64,000 nucleotides of DNA, taken from Sweltsa coloradensis. Its lineage: Eukaryota; Arthropoda; Insecta; Plecoptera; Chloroperlidae. The notes under the pieces were generated by a model. The model was not told where the DNA came from, made no database searches, and was given only the letters and a program-made list of their open reading frames with translations. This document shows, one piece after another, positions 11,101 through 23,592 of the stretch. The DNA is taken from positions 162,746 through 226,745 of the forward strand of contig JAMZAV010003093.1 of NCBI GenBank assembly GCA_024449915.1, read 5' to 3'. Made by a program: the position numbers and the translations under genes. How positions within the stretch are numbered: the stretch's first letter is position 1; each line of letters opens with the position of its first letter.

Positions 11101-12339
11101 CGCGGCTTGGTTTTTATATTTTCGTTAAAGTGTGCAAATGTAAACAGCTCACGCAGTATAGTCTATTATCTATAGTAAAGGATTTTAGGATCCGAGCATT
11201 TTTTATTCATGCTTTTGAGGTTGGAAGGCCTTGACAGTAACATACAAGGTGTCCTGTTCAATAATGCACTTTGTACATCCCTGCAATGAACCATTGAATT
11301 TCATGAAGACCTTTCAAACTTGCGTAAATGTTTTATTTAACATTTGATTTTACAACTATTATTGATAGTGTCAGCCTAGTTCACCATCGCCTTCCTGTAT
11401 TCACTTGGACGTCACCGGGCGGTGAGATAAGTTCCGGGGGATCGAGGTGTGGGACCTCCGGCTGTTCAAGGTATTATTGTTTATCGCTCGAAAGGTATTA
11501 TTAGATCAGTGGCCGAACCAGCCCTTCCTTTTTTCGCGGGGGGGGGGGGGGGAGGTTGGGGTAAACATTTCTATTGTAACAACACTAACAAAATAAATAT
11601 GGTAGTAATAATCGTAATATGGTAGGCAAGACGTTTACGGCTTTTACTTTTACGACTATAATAGCTCCTGAGTTTGAAATACTGGCATTTCATTCTACGA
11701 TAAAAGCAATCTTGGCAAAGTTGGCAAAAGTTCAATTCGAATGGCAATGAGAGTTATTCTGGGTCTGTAATAAAAGAACACATAGAAAGGATATGTTTGA
11801 ATGCGTAGGTTTCCATTCCGGTTATAGAACACAGAAATTATGTTTAAAAGTATGGTGTTTTACATAAGATAGTATATGTGAATACATGGTGATGATTTAG
11901 TGATGAATTTCTAATGAAAAACTGTGGAGAAACCATAATCATAACACTAGGAAGCCAACCAGTTTTTTTTTATTAAAACCATGAAAAATTGTTGTTCAGA
12001 AAGGTCTCTTTTACTAGTGGCATTAGAATGTACAACTAAATCCTGATAATGTTGAAGCGTTCACAATCCATGTATTTGTTTAAAAGCAGTTGAGTTGAGT
12101 TTGTGAACGGAGTGTCCATTCGGTAACTATAGTGGTGATAAAGGATGTCGGATGCGGGCATTGGGTAGGGAGTTTTAAAACAAATTTCAGTTTACATTTT
12201 AAATAATTTTAATATTTTGTTAATTAATTTAAGGTTGCTTTTATTGTCTTTTAGTTTGTAGACCTCCTTGACTGTCCTGCATTGGATGTATGAAATGAGT
12301 GTAATGTATACTAATTCTGCTGAACTAAATGAAATAAAG
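11101..12339. other. Unassigned; possible hAT-like left end
   Basis: At 11509 CAGTGGCCGAACCAGCCC followed closely by a 15-base G run resembles a hAT-like left terminus, and TTACGCCACT near 12787 could be a right end, but the flanking 8-mers do not match, so no element is drawn. No gene is seen. Confidence 0.3.
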
Positions 12340-12600
12340 AACATACATACAGTCCTAGCAACGAAGCACATAATAAATTCAGAGTTGTTCTGAATCGACC
12401 TTGTTGATTCTGGCGTTGATCCGCGGGTGTTTGCACTGTCCATACCACTGATTGCTCTATTTTCCTAGTAAACATAATCGTGCTGGTGGTTATCGCTCAC
12501 TCCTTGATTGCGTTCAGGGCCTACTAGGGTTGGCTTGGTCGCTTGATTTACTGTCCCCACTGAAAATTAGTTATTTAACTGAGTGGGTAGACCTCTAAAT
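12340..12600 (+). mobile_element. SINE-1 body fragment (5'-truncated)
   Basis: Starts inside the element at GTCCTAGCAACGAAGCAC and carries the conserved central segment (CTTGTTGATTCTGGCGTTGA, CACTGTCCATACCACTGATT, GGTTATCGCTCACT) and the 3' block ACTGAGTGGGTAGAC. The tRNA-like head and the ATTT tail are absent or replaced by unrelated AT-rich sequence. Confidence 0.75.
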
Positions 12601-13965
12601 TAATTTTTGTAATCCTGTACAATCCTGGTACTGGGAAAATGTCCATTTCATACGAGGGTATGGGGCGCATAGCCCCAGTGTGTTTTTAGCATTGCAAATG
12701 GTTGTTTTTTCCAGATGTTAGCGTGATTTCTCGATAATTATAAAAAGGGAAGATTGACAGTTTTTATTGCCAGTTCCCCCGAAGTTACGCCACTATGATT
12801 GGTACTGATTATGATAAAACGTGCGTTGGTTAGTTTATCCAATCTTTACGGTGAAACTTTTGGAAACGCTGGTACGAGTGATGTTCATGTTGTTTGTGGA
12901 TATAAAAAAATGTAAAATGTAGGCAAAATGTAGGCATCACGTGGAAATTCTCCAATAATTTGTTATTTGAAACATATTACGATAGTTAATGGTGTGATGC
13001 AGCTTCAGTGGATAAATTCGGTTATATTATATTTTCGTTTAAAAAATTTTGGGTTTGGCGGAGATGTAATTTTGTATAATTTTTTTGTAAAACAAAAAAA
13101 ACATGAAATAGGAACTTTGTTTAAAGTTTTGGTACTTGCCTTTTTTTTTTTTACCCGAAATGCTACACATTTTTATTTCAATTACATATTTCAGGCCACG
13201 TATAAAAACAAATGATTTACATTACGAATACTATAGTATTATATTCTACGGATTTTACGTCCCCTCTAAGTTTTCTTCGTTCTGAGTTTGAGTTCGTCTG
13301 GAAGAAGTCGATGTGAGTTGGACTTTGTGACCCCCTCTAAGATGTAAGCAGGATCTATCGCGCTGACCTCCCGACCGATCTCTAAATGCTCAGATCGCAG
13401 GAAGTTTCTCGCTATATGGGAATGAGGATGTAGCTAGGAAACAACCCGAGAAGTTCTTATTATGAGAAAAATAAAAACAATAACATCCCCATGAGAAAGC
13501 AAAATACTTGATTAATTCAGCGTTTTGTTTCGTTTTACTTCAAATTCGTTGAAATCATGCATAAAAGTTTGTTCTGTTTATTTAACATGTGGGAAAATAA
13601 ACAAATTCTATATATTAAATACAAGTTATGTAGATCAAGAAATAAAGGTAATGCCAACATACAAATGAAACAAAACAGTAGCTAAAGCAAAAAGGAAAAT
13701 AATATAGACCTACAGGTGGAAAGTAGACTGGCATTGATTATACAAGCAAGTTTTACCCTTCGCAGCATTTTTTGAGAAGAACTAAAGGAATACGAATCAG
13801 TTATCGTCTTATTAACTTGCATAATTACTATCAGATTAAACAAGTGTTTTGGCATTTTATGTTTATGTACATCGTAAGATATCGTTTCCGGAATTTTTTC
13901 TTGGTTCGAGTTAATGATATTGCTGAAGAAATGGTCACAGTTGGTACAGGTGCACATAGTTATTT
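12601..13965. other. Unassigned DNA
   Basis: AT-rich, with no supported gene or repeat. The plus-strand frame across 13772-14194 is a chance join of this DNA with family J and SINE-1. Confidence 0.3.
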
Positions 13966-14720
13966 CAGCCGGCCAAGAAGCACCCGAAGTACAGCTTGTG
14001 TGGAGGCTCGTTTGGGATTGTGGTTAGCGTCTCTGCTTTCAGAATGCAGAATGGGCCTAAGGGTTCCGTTCCCGTTAAGAAGACAGAGGTTTTTTAAAAG
14101 GACTGAAACCATCAATCTTGTCTTAGGAGTTTGTAAACGGCGACTTTGGAGCCGTCCTAGAACGAGGCGAATAATATATTTAAAGTTTTTCTGAATCGGC
14201 CTTGTTGATTCTGGCGTGGATCCGGGGGTGTTCGCACTGTCCATACCACTGTTGGGCTATTTTTCCTATTAAAAATATCGATCTGTGGTTGGTTATCGCT
14301 CACTTTCGTCGATTGCGTCGACCTACAGGTTGGGTTTATCTCTTGATTTACTGTCCCCCACTGCAAAAATCAGTTTTAAAACTGGTGGGTAGACTCTAAA
14401 TACAATTTACTTGTTTACATTGCAAAGTTGTCAATAATACATACATGGACAGCCCTACAGTCGTAGAGTTTTAAAATTTTGTTTCATTAGCCACAACAAA
14501 TTCCGAACATGTAATTTTGTACTTTTATACAAAATCGAAAAACGTAAAAAATTGGTTTAAAAACCCATTTTAACAAGTGTCACTTTAGAGCCATATATTT
14601 CCACTTTTGTGACAACTGTTCAAAACTTGAAATACCTGTTGTGTCAGTCAGCCGAGCGAACAGAAATATGGCTATAACGCATGTCCTATATATACTCTCT
14701 TATCAAACTCAAATAATTTT
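13966..14720 (+). mobile_element. Family J repeat, split by SINE-1
   Basis: The family J start (GGCCAAGAAGCACCCGAAGT) lies at 13970-13990 and resumes after the SINE at about 14420 (TTGCAAAGTTGTCAAT, ATGGACAGCCCTA). It ends with CACTTTTGTGACAACTG and GTGTCAGTCAGCCGAGCGA. Other copies are at 42346-42720 and 55915-56330. In those copies the first half translates to a shared peptide (see 55915), so family J is probably the 3' end of a coding transposon. Confidence 0.6.
13995..14410 (+). mobile_element. SINE-1 copy inserted in family J
   Basis: Complete but diverged: tRNA-like head (GGCTCGTTTGGGATTGTGG, degraded B box GGGTTCCGTTCCCG), the TTGTCTTAGGAGTTTGTAAA block, the central domain (CTTGTTGATTCTGGCGTGGA, CCATACCACTG), and the 3' stem-like CAGTTTTAAAACTGGTGGGT. 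Family J sequence continues on both sides, which fixes the order of insertion. Confidence 0.8.
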
Positions 14721-15300
14721 GCATACACTTCTACTTAATTTATTTAAAAAAAGACGGGTACGGTGTGTTCTAATTAGGACGACTATATCTATTTTCGAGT
14801 TGTCGAGTTCAAAAAGTCCCCTTTTCTGAGTTGGATAAGCTAACCCCACCCGGATAACCAAAACCATTCTGTATTATCTTCTTGTTGAATAGAATGAAAG
14901 TCAACAAAAAATCGGCATGCCAATCGAGTTCATGTTTGGTTTTTTATCGAGAGAATAACTCCACAGACGGACCCTATTTAAAAAAATATTAATATTGACC
15001 GTTCTATTGAAATAATAACCAATATCACTAAAAATTTTGATACTCAATTTATTAGAATTGACATTTCAAATTACATCATTCATCCGAATGTTATCAATTG
15101 TATACCAAAAGCTCATTTGACCAAATCATTCAAAAATTGAAAACACTCACATCACTAAAAATCAATTGGTAAACATTTCGAGATCAAATGATCATTTATA
15201 AAATTGATAATTCTAAATATTAAGTTGATATCAGTTTGTATTCAATTGCTAGTAAATTTAAAACTTTTTACTAGGGGATGACGTGCAAAAATGTATTTCC
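14721..15300. other. Unassigned AT-rich DNA
   Basis: No supported feature. Between about 14980 and 15250 TCAATTG/CAATTG-type words recur without a fixed period. Confidence 0.3.
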
Positions 15301-18300
15301 TTCACAGCTTCCTCTCTGATAACAATACTTTTTCCCACCCCAAAATCCGTATGTTGAAGATCTATTTTTTTTGTTTTTGTTTTTGTTTTACAAATGCAAA
15401 TTTTTCCGAAAATAATTTTTAAATACGGGTATTTTTGGGGTTTAAAATCTATGGTGTTGTATGCGTTATATTGAATTAAATGATCCTATAATTCCATTTA
15501 ACTCAAAATGCACAAAACCCACCCCCCTTTGAGGTTTTAGATAAAAAGGAAAAAACCAAAATGCCAAAATTTATATTTTTAATTTAAATGCTAAAAAAAC
15601 ATACTTAGGTATGAAATACAGGCCGACCTAATTTTTTCACATTTTATGTAACCCAAATTTGTACTGATAAAATCAGCGTAAATATAAAACCTCTTGTCCA
15701 TCAGTTTTCAAAAGTAGACTCATGCTATCATTCATCCGGAAAGATGGGCGGAAATTTCGGGGGAAATTTTGGTTAAGATCGCTAGTGATTCTTAAAATCT
15801 GTTTGGGGGGTAGGTCACACGGAAATTCAATAAAAAAACCCTTACAAATTAAAAATCAATCTTTATACTTGGGGGCCATGAAGGAGAGAAAAAAATTGCT
15901 AAATTTGGTTCCTTTTAAAGGGGGTTTGGTTAAATCGCATGTTCACATACTCTCCGAAGCGTGATACGTGAGTGAACCCTTGGGGTGGGGTGGGTGTGTG
16001 ACAAGTTGTCATGGCTATCCGGAGGAGAAGGGGGACAACCCCCCGGGGGGGGGGGGGGGCGCCCTCTTTTGCAAAAAAAGTTTGAAAGTGCACTTAAACT
16101 TTTTCAATGGGAAAATAGAATAACTGTTAAAATCGAAAATACAAAAGGCAAAAAATTACCATCTGTGCAGGGACCTTGAAAGAAAAACTTTTAGATTAAA
16201 AAAGAATTTTTGTAGAAAAAAATTGGTCATTTCACCAAAAATGACCTTGAAGAAAAATCTATGCACACTATGAATTAATTGTTGACCCTTCCCTTTATGA
16301 ATTTCTGGACAAACCTACCCACTGCAAGTTTTACAGAGGGTACTAAACACAAACACAACTCAAACCCCAAATAAAAACTTTAAAACGATTTTCGTTTTGA
16401 CATCATTGAAAATAAAAGGTGCAGGCTATGTGTCTGACTTTTTTAAAGCAAAACAAAATCACCATCTTTTCCTTCATTCCTCCCCCCCTTAATTGAAAGA
16501 GTTCCCCGCTCCTGCCAACCCTTTTAAAAATAATTTCTGATCAGTGCAACCCCCCCGACACCATTGTCCCCCCCACCCCCCACCCTTAAACCCCGGGGGG
16601 GCCCTTCTCCCGCCCCGACCAACCCCCAAAATTAAACCCCCTGCTTCAGTACTAAAATTTTTCCAAAATGAATATTCCTGTTGCGTAACTGGGATACAAT
16701 TTCGGCGCGGCTGAGATGGTAGAAATTTCAGATTTTTAAGTAACATCCAACTGAATGAAAAAAATAAACCACAGACAACAGAATTTTGAACACTGGGCGT
16801 GTTTTGGGTTTTTTGTTTGGGTTGCGAACCCATTCCTAAAAAATCATACTTCCAAATTTTGGCTAATTTTCCCTTGCTAACTCATAGGAAAATTTTTTTT
16901 TTAAAAATGCATCGCTTTGGGTTTTTACTGTTCTGTAAACCCCAAAAGGGAAAATTTTCATTTTTTTTATCCTTATAGTAATACAAAATTTGATTTTTTT
17001 GTGTGTAAATTTGTTCAAAAGTAGGCCAAAATCGATCTGCCGCATACAAATATAAAAAGAAAATAAAAAAAAATGAAAAATTAAAAGAGCACTAAAAAAA
17101 TAACCCAAGAATATGATTTCTATGTTTCCTTTTAGTATTAAATATATTTCTATTTTTTTTTTCCCCCGATGCAAATTTTTATTCGAATTCATTCAATGTT
17201 TTTTTTGTTTATTTATTGCTGTTTCCTTGGGGCCCGCGCCAAAATTGATTTTCTCTATCTCTGTAAATTGCTCATATCGAAATAGCGACTTTATTTCTTA
17301 ATCTACTTTGAAAAAATTGCCGTCAAATCCCCCAAAAACACCCCCCCTCCCCCCGCCCTCCTCACGTAAAATTTTTTTTTTTTTCCTGAGGGGATGTGTT
17401 CAATGATCAATTGGGATGCAACTAGTGTAAAATGAGTGATACTTGGGCCCATGATGCTTTACCCAAGGACTTCGCTTTTGGGAGGGTAGAAAAGATATGG
17501 ATGATGTATAAAGGTTGAGGGTTTAATAGAGATATTTGGGGGGTCTCACAGCACTCTCAGTGGGGGGAAAGGAAGAATATTGACTTGATTACTTTAAAAT
17601 ATCAATCAAGGGAAAAAGGGTACCTGAGCTTTTCGCGGAGATTTAAGAAAATTTTTAAGCATCCCAGTTTGTGTGTTTTTAGGGAAAAGGGTTTAAAAAC
17701 AACTCGTTTCTATTTCAGTAAATTGTTTTTAAAAATATAAATCCAAAGCCCTTATATTTTAATACGATTTAGAATTAAAAAAAATAAAAAATCCAGCCCG
17801 TTTTCCAAAATATGCTTCAAATTTGACAAAACATTCCTAAAATCTCCTTTATTTACGCAATTTTTTTTAAACTTTAGGAATTTTTTCCACCTATACAGTT
17901 TTGTAACGTAAATTTACGGAAACTTATTTTAGGAATTTCACTGTAACAATATATTTAAAACAAACTACGAACGTACTTCAAACAGTGGTGACTTTCATCT
18001 TTCCCTTTTTTAATTTAAAACAAATATAATGTTTCCACTTTCTAAGAATCATATAGATTATTCCCGCTTACCAAATCAACGCGAGGGGGCCCCCCCCCCC
18101 CCCCCATAAGCGTCCATCTTCTAAAAATCTGAAAATAAACTTCAATTCTTGGAGAATATTTATTTATTTTCAACTCTAAATGGGGCTTTCCCTCCACTAT
18201 AAAATACTTTAAACAATATTAGTGAGCATTTCCCTAATGCTTAAAAGCGAAGCGAAATTTAATCTGGAAATGTAAGCTATATTCGTGAAAACTTTTCGTA

Positions 18301-19079
18301 TTTTGAAATGAAAAACTGTTTGTCATTAGTAAATGTTTCATTGTTTTTTGTCTCCCGATCATCCCCAAATTGAGACGGTCAAGGACCTGGCTATAACGGT
18401 TCTTTTCCTCATCATCTTTTTTGTAAAACATCTTGGAATTCCATTGGGGGGCGCAAACATGTTGTTTGTTTTCGTCTGCGTTTGACATGGTGAAACCCCC
18501 AAATTTCACAGCGGGGGGGAAACAATGATTCCGTTTCGTTTTTTTTTCTAGTTTATTTGAATCTGTAGAGGAAATACGGGGTCCTCTATGATCGTGAGTA
18601 TCACAGATCGTAGACGATGCATGTCCGATTTTGGCATAATTATTTTTTTTTTAAAGAGATAAAAAATTTTGTTTTTTCTCTAAAAGGTTTTTGATACATT
18701 CTGATTGAATCTTGTGTTCTTATGTGGGGTTTAATTTAAACCCAAATGTTCCAAAAAAAGCTCATATTCCTTAGAATGGTTAAAACCCCCCCCCCCCCCC
18801 CCCACACACACACAATTTGGATTTATAGATGGGAAAAAAAAATTATGCAATCAAAATGAAAAAACTATTTTTAAAACAATTCTCTATAGTTTTTTATGAC
18901 CCTTCAGGTACTTACCAGGGAATGCAAAAAACTAAAGCTGTGGTATAGACAGAATTTTGGGATTTAAAGGTATAAAAACAAAAATTTAAAATAATAATAT
19001 ATACATGTAAAATTTGCACTTCACAGGTGTTTAAAAGTCACAACCAAAAAATACAATTTTTTGAAGGTGTGTCTGGGGT

Positions 19080-19152
19080 CCTCGATAGCTCAATTTTGGG
19101 ATCGGGCCGTCAAGCCGAGGTTCTGGGTTCGATCCCCCTCGGGCCAAATTTT
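19080..19152 (+). pseudogene. tRNA-like relic
   Basis: An A-box-like CGATAGCTCAATTTTGGGAT is followed by a partly paired anticodon arm and a B box GGGTTCGATCC, then GGGCC at the 3' acceptor position matching GGTCC at the 5' end only in part. The anticodon loop would be CCGTCAA, lacking the universal T33. It lies in the low-quality tract, so it may be a distorted tRNA or a SINE head. Confidence 0.4.
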
Positions 19153-20485
19153 AGACAATAATTGTTTTTCCTAATAAAATCTAAAAACTAACCTGTAAGT
19201 TTCGAGAGCTTGAACCAAAAAAGGTCCCCCACGCTAAACTTTGATCAATTTCCTTTGGGCACTGCCCTAGTTTTTAATGTCCCAACACGCGGGAGGCTTC
19301 TAGTTACACGGGGACTGTAATCACCTGTGTTGTATTACGCGTCACTTAACACGTCCCCAGACCATTCTTATCTACTAAAACAACTTGTTAAATGACGTCA
19401 AAAGTACATTTGATAAACTGCTCGACAGATTATTGTTACCTATGGTTGCCTTATGACAATTTTTACCTCGTGACGACGGGAGGGGCATGATTACATATGT
19501 ATTGGGGGAAAAGGGTGTCTCAAGGTTGAAAAAAACCTCGGAAAAAACTTTTTATCGGTTGCCGTGGTAGGCTCCTAGTCCGTGACGTCCCCCCTAGCAC
19601 GAGCCCCCGTGCGCCGTCGTAGTGAAATCACTCTCGGCTCAGTCCCTGGCCTTGAAATAAATACACCACGCCACGCCCCTAAAGACAAAGACCCCATAAA
19701 AGCAAGATCTTCCAGATGACCAAAAATCGCGAAAAAAATTCGCAGTGTTTTGTTTTTTACACCTCCCCAAAAAGAACGTGGTGTCAGTTTCTCAGTTTCG
19801 AACACCAACGGTATTTTGGGAAAGGAGCATGCATGCCCCCTTTGACAATTTCACGAACAAAAAATATTTTTGGGGCTGTTATTTTTGGGTTTTTTTACTT
19901 TACAGAATTCTTAAAAAAAAAGTTTTTAAAAAATGATTTATGTTCATTTCCAAATTTCCCCACTTTTCAACCCCGATCCGTGGTTGGTGCTGATCATATT
20001 TTTTGGTGAGTTTCCCTCTTTTTCACAAATTTTTAAAAAACGTGCTGAAAATAAAATTTAGACTTTTCTTTTTCGTGAAGGGCCAGGCTGCGTCCCTGGC
20101 CCCACTTAAATAAAGTGGGGGCAGGGGGTGGGTGAATCCCCCCCCCCCCCCCCACGAACCACCATTCAGTTTGCCGTTCACGTGATTTTTTGTGTGACTT
20201 GTTGCACTTTGCGGACATCGGTAAAAAAAATTCAAGTTTTTTCACCCTAAACTTCCCTCCCCCCCCCCCAAAAACGGTTCTAGGGTTGGCGTGGGGGGAA
20301 AAACTTTATGGGTACCAGGGGAGCTTTTTTTATTAGGAAGAAAACCCCCAAAAAAAACGATTCCGGAAACACGCCCGGGGTTTTTAAAAGGGTTGACTAG
20401 AAGGGGCATACAAATAAAAATTTAAAAAGTAATAAATAGTTTATCCAATAAGCCTTGAAATCAAAAAATTTTAAAATGCAAAATG

Positions 20486-20516
<31 letters not shown>

Positions 20517-20910
20517 TTACCACAAAAAATATACATTTTTTTTTAAAGCAAAAAAATTTTTAATATTTATTATAAAATTTTATTACAAATTAAATATTTT
20601 TTAATTTATCCCAGTTAAAAGTAGAAAGGGGGGTGTTGCCCCGAATTGAAAAGAAGAAAATTTAATGTGAATAAAAAAACTTTTATAAAAATGTTCCCAT
20701 CCAAGTAAGTAAACCCCCCCCCCCCCCCCCATTATATTCCGTATGACCCAAAATTGCCCAGAACTGGGTTTTCTTTTAATTAGTTTTACCCCCCCCCCTT
20801 TATCGTCCCGGCCAAAGGCCCAGCACTTTTTTCTTTAACATGATTCGCCTTCCTGGCTAAACCCCCCCGACCCCCCGTCATTGTCACCAAAATTAAGGAA
20901 CAAGGGGCAT

Positions 20911-21312
20911 AAATAAATAAATAAATAATTTTATTTAGACTACCCCCTCAGTTATATAATATTTTTAGTGGGGACTTTAAATCAACGACCAAGCCAACCC
21001 TGCAGGCCCCGACGCAAGACGAGTGGCGTAACCAAACCAAAGATAGATATTTTTTTTAGGAAAAATACAATCATGGTTGGGCAGTGCGAACCCCGCGAAT
21101 CAAAGCCAGAATCAACAAGGCTGTTCAGAACAACTCTGAAATTTATTGTCTTCGTTTCTAGGACGGGTCCAAAGTCACCGTTTAAAAATCCTAACAAACT
21201 GATGGGCTTTAGTCTAAATCAGAAAATTAAAAAAAATTTTGACTTTAGCGGGAAAAGAACCCTAGACCTTCTCATTGGAAACAATACCTAAAACCCCAAG
21301 ACCAATTTTAGC
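20911..21312 (-). mobile_element. SINE-1 copy (distorted consensus)
   Basis: The reverse-strand copy shows the ATTT-type tail (AATAAATAAATAAATAA near 20915), the central domain (CAGTGCGAACCCCGCG, AGAATCAACAAGGCTG) and the tRNA-like head toward 21300. It is nearly full length; many changes are of the base-to-neighbour type described for the surrounding tract. Confidence 0.75.
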
Positions 21313-21582
21313 AAAGAGAGGCTTCCCCTTTAATCGGATCTGGGCACACCCCCGGATTTTTTTTTTTTTTATTTTTTAGTGTATTTAAGTTTTTTTTATT
21401 TTTTAATGTAAAACTTTTTAGTATTATTTTTTGCGTTATACTGCCATTTTGGAAGACCGTGGCTAATAAGAGCCCATTCATCACCTTTTGGCGCGAAGTT
21501 TAAAAAGTCGTTCTTTTTTTGGTTTTTTAGGAACTAAAAATATTAAAAAATCTCAGCCCAAAAGCCACTTTGTTTATTTTAT

Positions 21583-22461
21583 TGCTAGGGAACGCCAAGT
21601 CGTTTTTAAGACGGTGAGTGAGCCATTGTTGAGTACCCGTATAACATTCCTTTTCTTTCCCATCCTTAGGCCCCCTAGCGTATCATAGGGTAGAGTGGAG
21701 CTTTTATGGCCTTACAGTTGATGCGCCCTTATACCAAACTACACTTAAACCCCCTATTTTTTTATACCAATATAATTATCAATTTTAAAATGCAAATGTT
21801 CCCGGGTACTCAACACATGACTAGCTCCTCGTCAAACAACGAATTAGGTGTTTCCCTAGTCAAAGTTGGCTAAGGCGCCTTTTATACCCAAAATGTGGGA
21901 GACCTGGGTTCCCAAAACCCCCGGGCGGAAAAAAAAAATTATTTCTGGATTGAATTTAAAAAATTATAAAACAAATTTTGAAATGCATACAACAATACTA
22001 TGGAGAACATAGCCAGTACGAAATAAAGAGTAAAGATTGCAAGGTTTACTCAATGTCCCCCGCAGAATTTAGGGGAACCTTGGTCGTTCCTATTCTTTTA
22101 TACCTTGATCACTGCTATTGCATGTAATTACGGGCCTACCAAAAAATTATTTGGGTAAAAATGACTTCTTCAAGAAAAAGCATTGTTGAAAAATGAACCG
22201 ACACTTTTAAGCATATTTTTCAAATTTTTTATTTATTGTGGTTTAAATCGAAATGAATTGCGCTCATTTTGTTAGCAGTTCTAAGTACCTGGTCACGGAC
22301 GTCTGTTTAAAATTTCAGCTCGATCTATTTGGCCGTTTGGCCGTTATGAGCCCGGACAAAACAACAAACAGATAAACAGACAAAAAGAATTAATCACGAC
22401 AATTGGGCCCGAAACGAGTAGCGTTATAAAATCCTCATTCGCTTCGCTCACTCCGTCTAAT
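21583..22461 (-). mobile_element. Helentron-like non-autonomous element, family E copy 1
   Basis: Plus strand begins GCTAGGGAACGCCAAGTCG and ends TCGCTTCGCTCACTCCGTCT. In element sense it starts with a GACGGAGTGAGCG-type 5' end and finishes with the complementary GGCTCACTCACCGTC, a CTTGGCGTT hairpin limb and CCCTAGC. The 5' block contains the family E words TTTGGCCGTTTGGCCG and GACAAACAACAAACAG. The second copy is at 50032-50840. No protein frame. Confidence 0.7.
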
Positions 22462-22500
22462 TATTGAATCTGCACGCTAAAAAAATAGCTATGACTAAAT

Positions 22501-22820
22501 AAAGAATAAATTTCAAATTTAAAATTTCCCAAACCCTGGGCCGGGTGTCTGGTACTTCTAAAGGGGTAGTTTCAAACCCAAAAGGGTTGCAGGGGGCGTG
22601 GTGGCCGGACTGTGATAATTGCAAATGTCTGATAACCCACTTAGGGGCCCGGGACTCGAGTCAGACATATCAGGGAAACTTTTTACCAGGACAGGGCCGT
22701 CCCAGGGCCCAAACGACAACGTCGCAGGCTCGTCACCACCTCATTTAGTGGACCTCAATCATGTAGCCTATGTATGTAATTATGTTTATTTATTTTTTAT
22801 TTATTTATTTATTTAACGTC
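22501..22820. other. Unassigned; ends in TTTATTTA repeats
   Basis: A GC-richer stretch (22540-22740) with two overlapping plus-strand frames of no recognised similarity is followed by a (TTTA)n run at about 22786-22815 that leads into the inverted repeat. Confidence 0.3.
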
Positions 22821-23019
22821 TATCCTATTCAGTTATAAAAACTGATTTACAAAGGAGGACAACTAAATAAATCTAATTACATAGATGTAGACACAACAAT
22901 GAACTACATTTAAGTAAATATTTGAAATAGTAATTATATATTATATATATTATATATTATAAATTAGATTTATTTAGTTGTCCTCCTTTGTAAATCAGTT
23001 TTTATAACTGAATAGGATA
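22821..23019. repeat. Perfect 58-bp inverted repeat
   Basis: Left arm 22821-22878 and right arm 22962-23019 are exact reverse complements by eye (TATCCTATTCAGTTATAAAA... against ...TTTTATAACTGAATAGGATA). The 83-base spacer is AT-rich with a TATATTATATAT core. A diverged single copy of the left arm and its flank (TTTATTTGTTAAACGTCTAT, GGAGGACAACTTAATAAATC) lies at about 61157-61220 inside a hAT-like element, so the arm is part of a dispersed sequence with a TTTA-type flank. Confidence 0.85.
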
Positions 23020-23039
23020 CCAGCAAAACACAAAAGTGT

Positions 23040-23290
23040 TAACCCGGGCCGTGCCCCTCGGGCTGCTCGTACGGCCCCCCCGGGCTGCCCCTACGGGTAA
23101 CCCCCTAGGAGTGTCCCCTCGGGCCCTGACGGGGGACCGCACGGGCTACCAGTAGCTTCCCCGGGCCCTACCTGCGTGCCCCGTTGTTTATAAACCGCTT
23201 GATGCCCGGCCGGGGCCCCCCCCGTTAAACCCTACACTCTACTCTGTCCCGCCCCACGTCCCCGCCGGTCCCCCGCCTATGCCCCTCCTT
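23040..23290. other. GC-rich block
   Basis: About 250 bases of strongly GC-rich DNA with imperfect internal repetition of CGGGCTGCTCGTACGGCC / CGGGCTGCCCCTACGGG. It sits directly beside the inverted repeat and between AT-rich neighbours. No frame, tRNA or rRNA similarity is recognised. Confidence 0.5.
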
Positions 23291-23592
23291 GACAATATTA
23301 AATACATCCGTAGCGCGATCTGTGACAAAGTAAAACCAAAATAAAAGTTTATTGTAATATCAATTTTATATAGCTCTCAACTGTGACATCAGTCGATTTC
23401 CTGTATGGATTTTAACACATATAAATTGGGAAGTTGTTATAAATTTCAAGTGTAAGTGTCTCGAACTCGATCCGCAGCGCGCCTCCATCTGTAAGCCAAG
23501 CCCTTAACCATTGGGCCACGGAAGAACTTGATGCTTGGAGGGAATAACCACCCATAGATACAACAGCAAATCGACTTGACTGAATTGTAGTA
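23291..23592. other. Unassigned DNA
   Basis: AT-rich with two short overlapping minus-strand frames of no recognised similarity; no other signal. Confidence 0.3.

Larger units (their letters stand above)
15300..22500. other. Low-confidence consensus tract
   Basis: Across about 7 kb, homopolymers of A, T, C and G are very dense and known repeats appear distorted in one direction: the SINE-1 copy at 20911-21312 reads AACCCCGCGAATCAAAGCC where other copies have AACACCCGCGGATCAACGCC, and AAAATTAAAAAAAATTTTGACT where others have AGAAGTTAAAAAACTTCTGACT. Intervening bases are replaced by the neighbouring base. This fits an unpolished long-read consensus better than mutation. Frames and poly-C runs here (18088, 18787, 20138, 20713) should not be trusted. 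Apart from the SINE-1, family E and tRNA-like features listed, nothing is recognised. Confidence 0.55.

Noticed and set aside
11509..12795. hAT-like element from CAGTGGCCGAACC to TTACGCCACT
   Set aside because: Flanking 8-mers do not match and the size would be unlike the other copies; ends may belong to two elements.
13772..14194. Plus-strand frame of 140 codons
   Set aside because: A chance join of unique DNA, family J and SINE-1.
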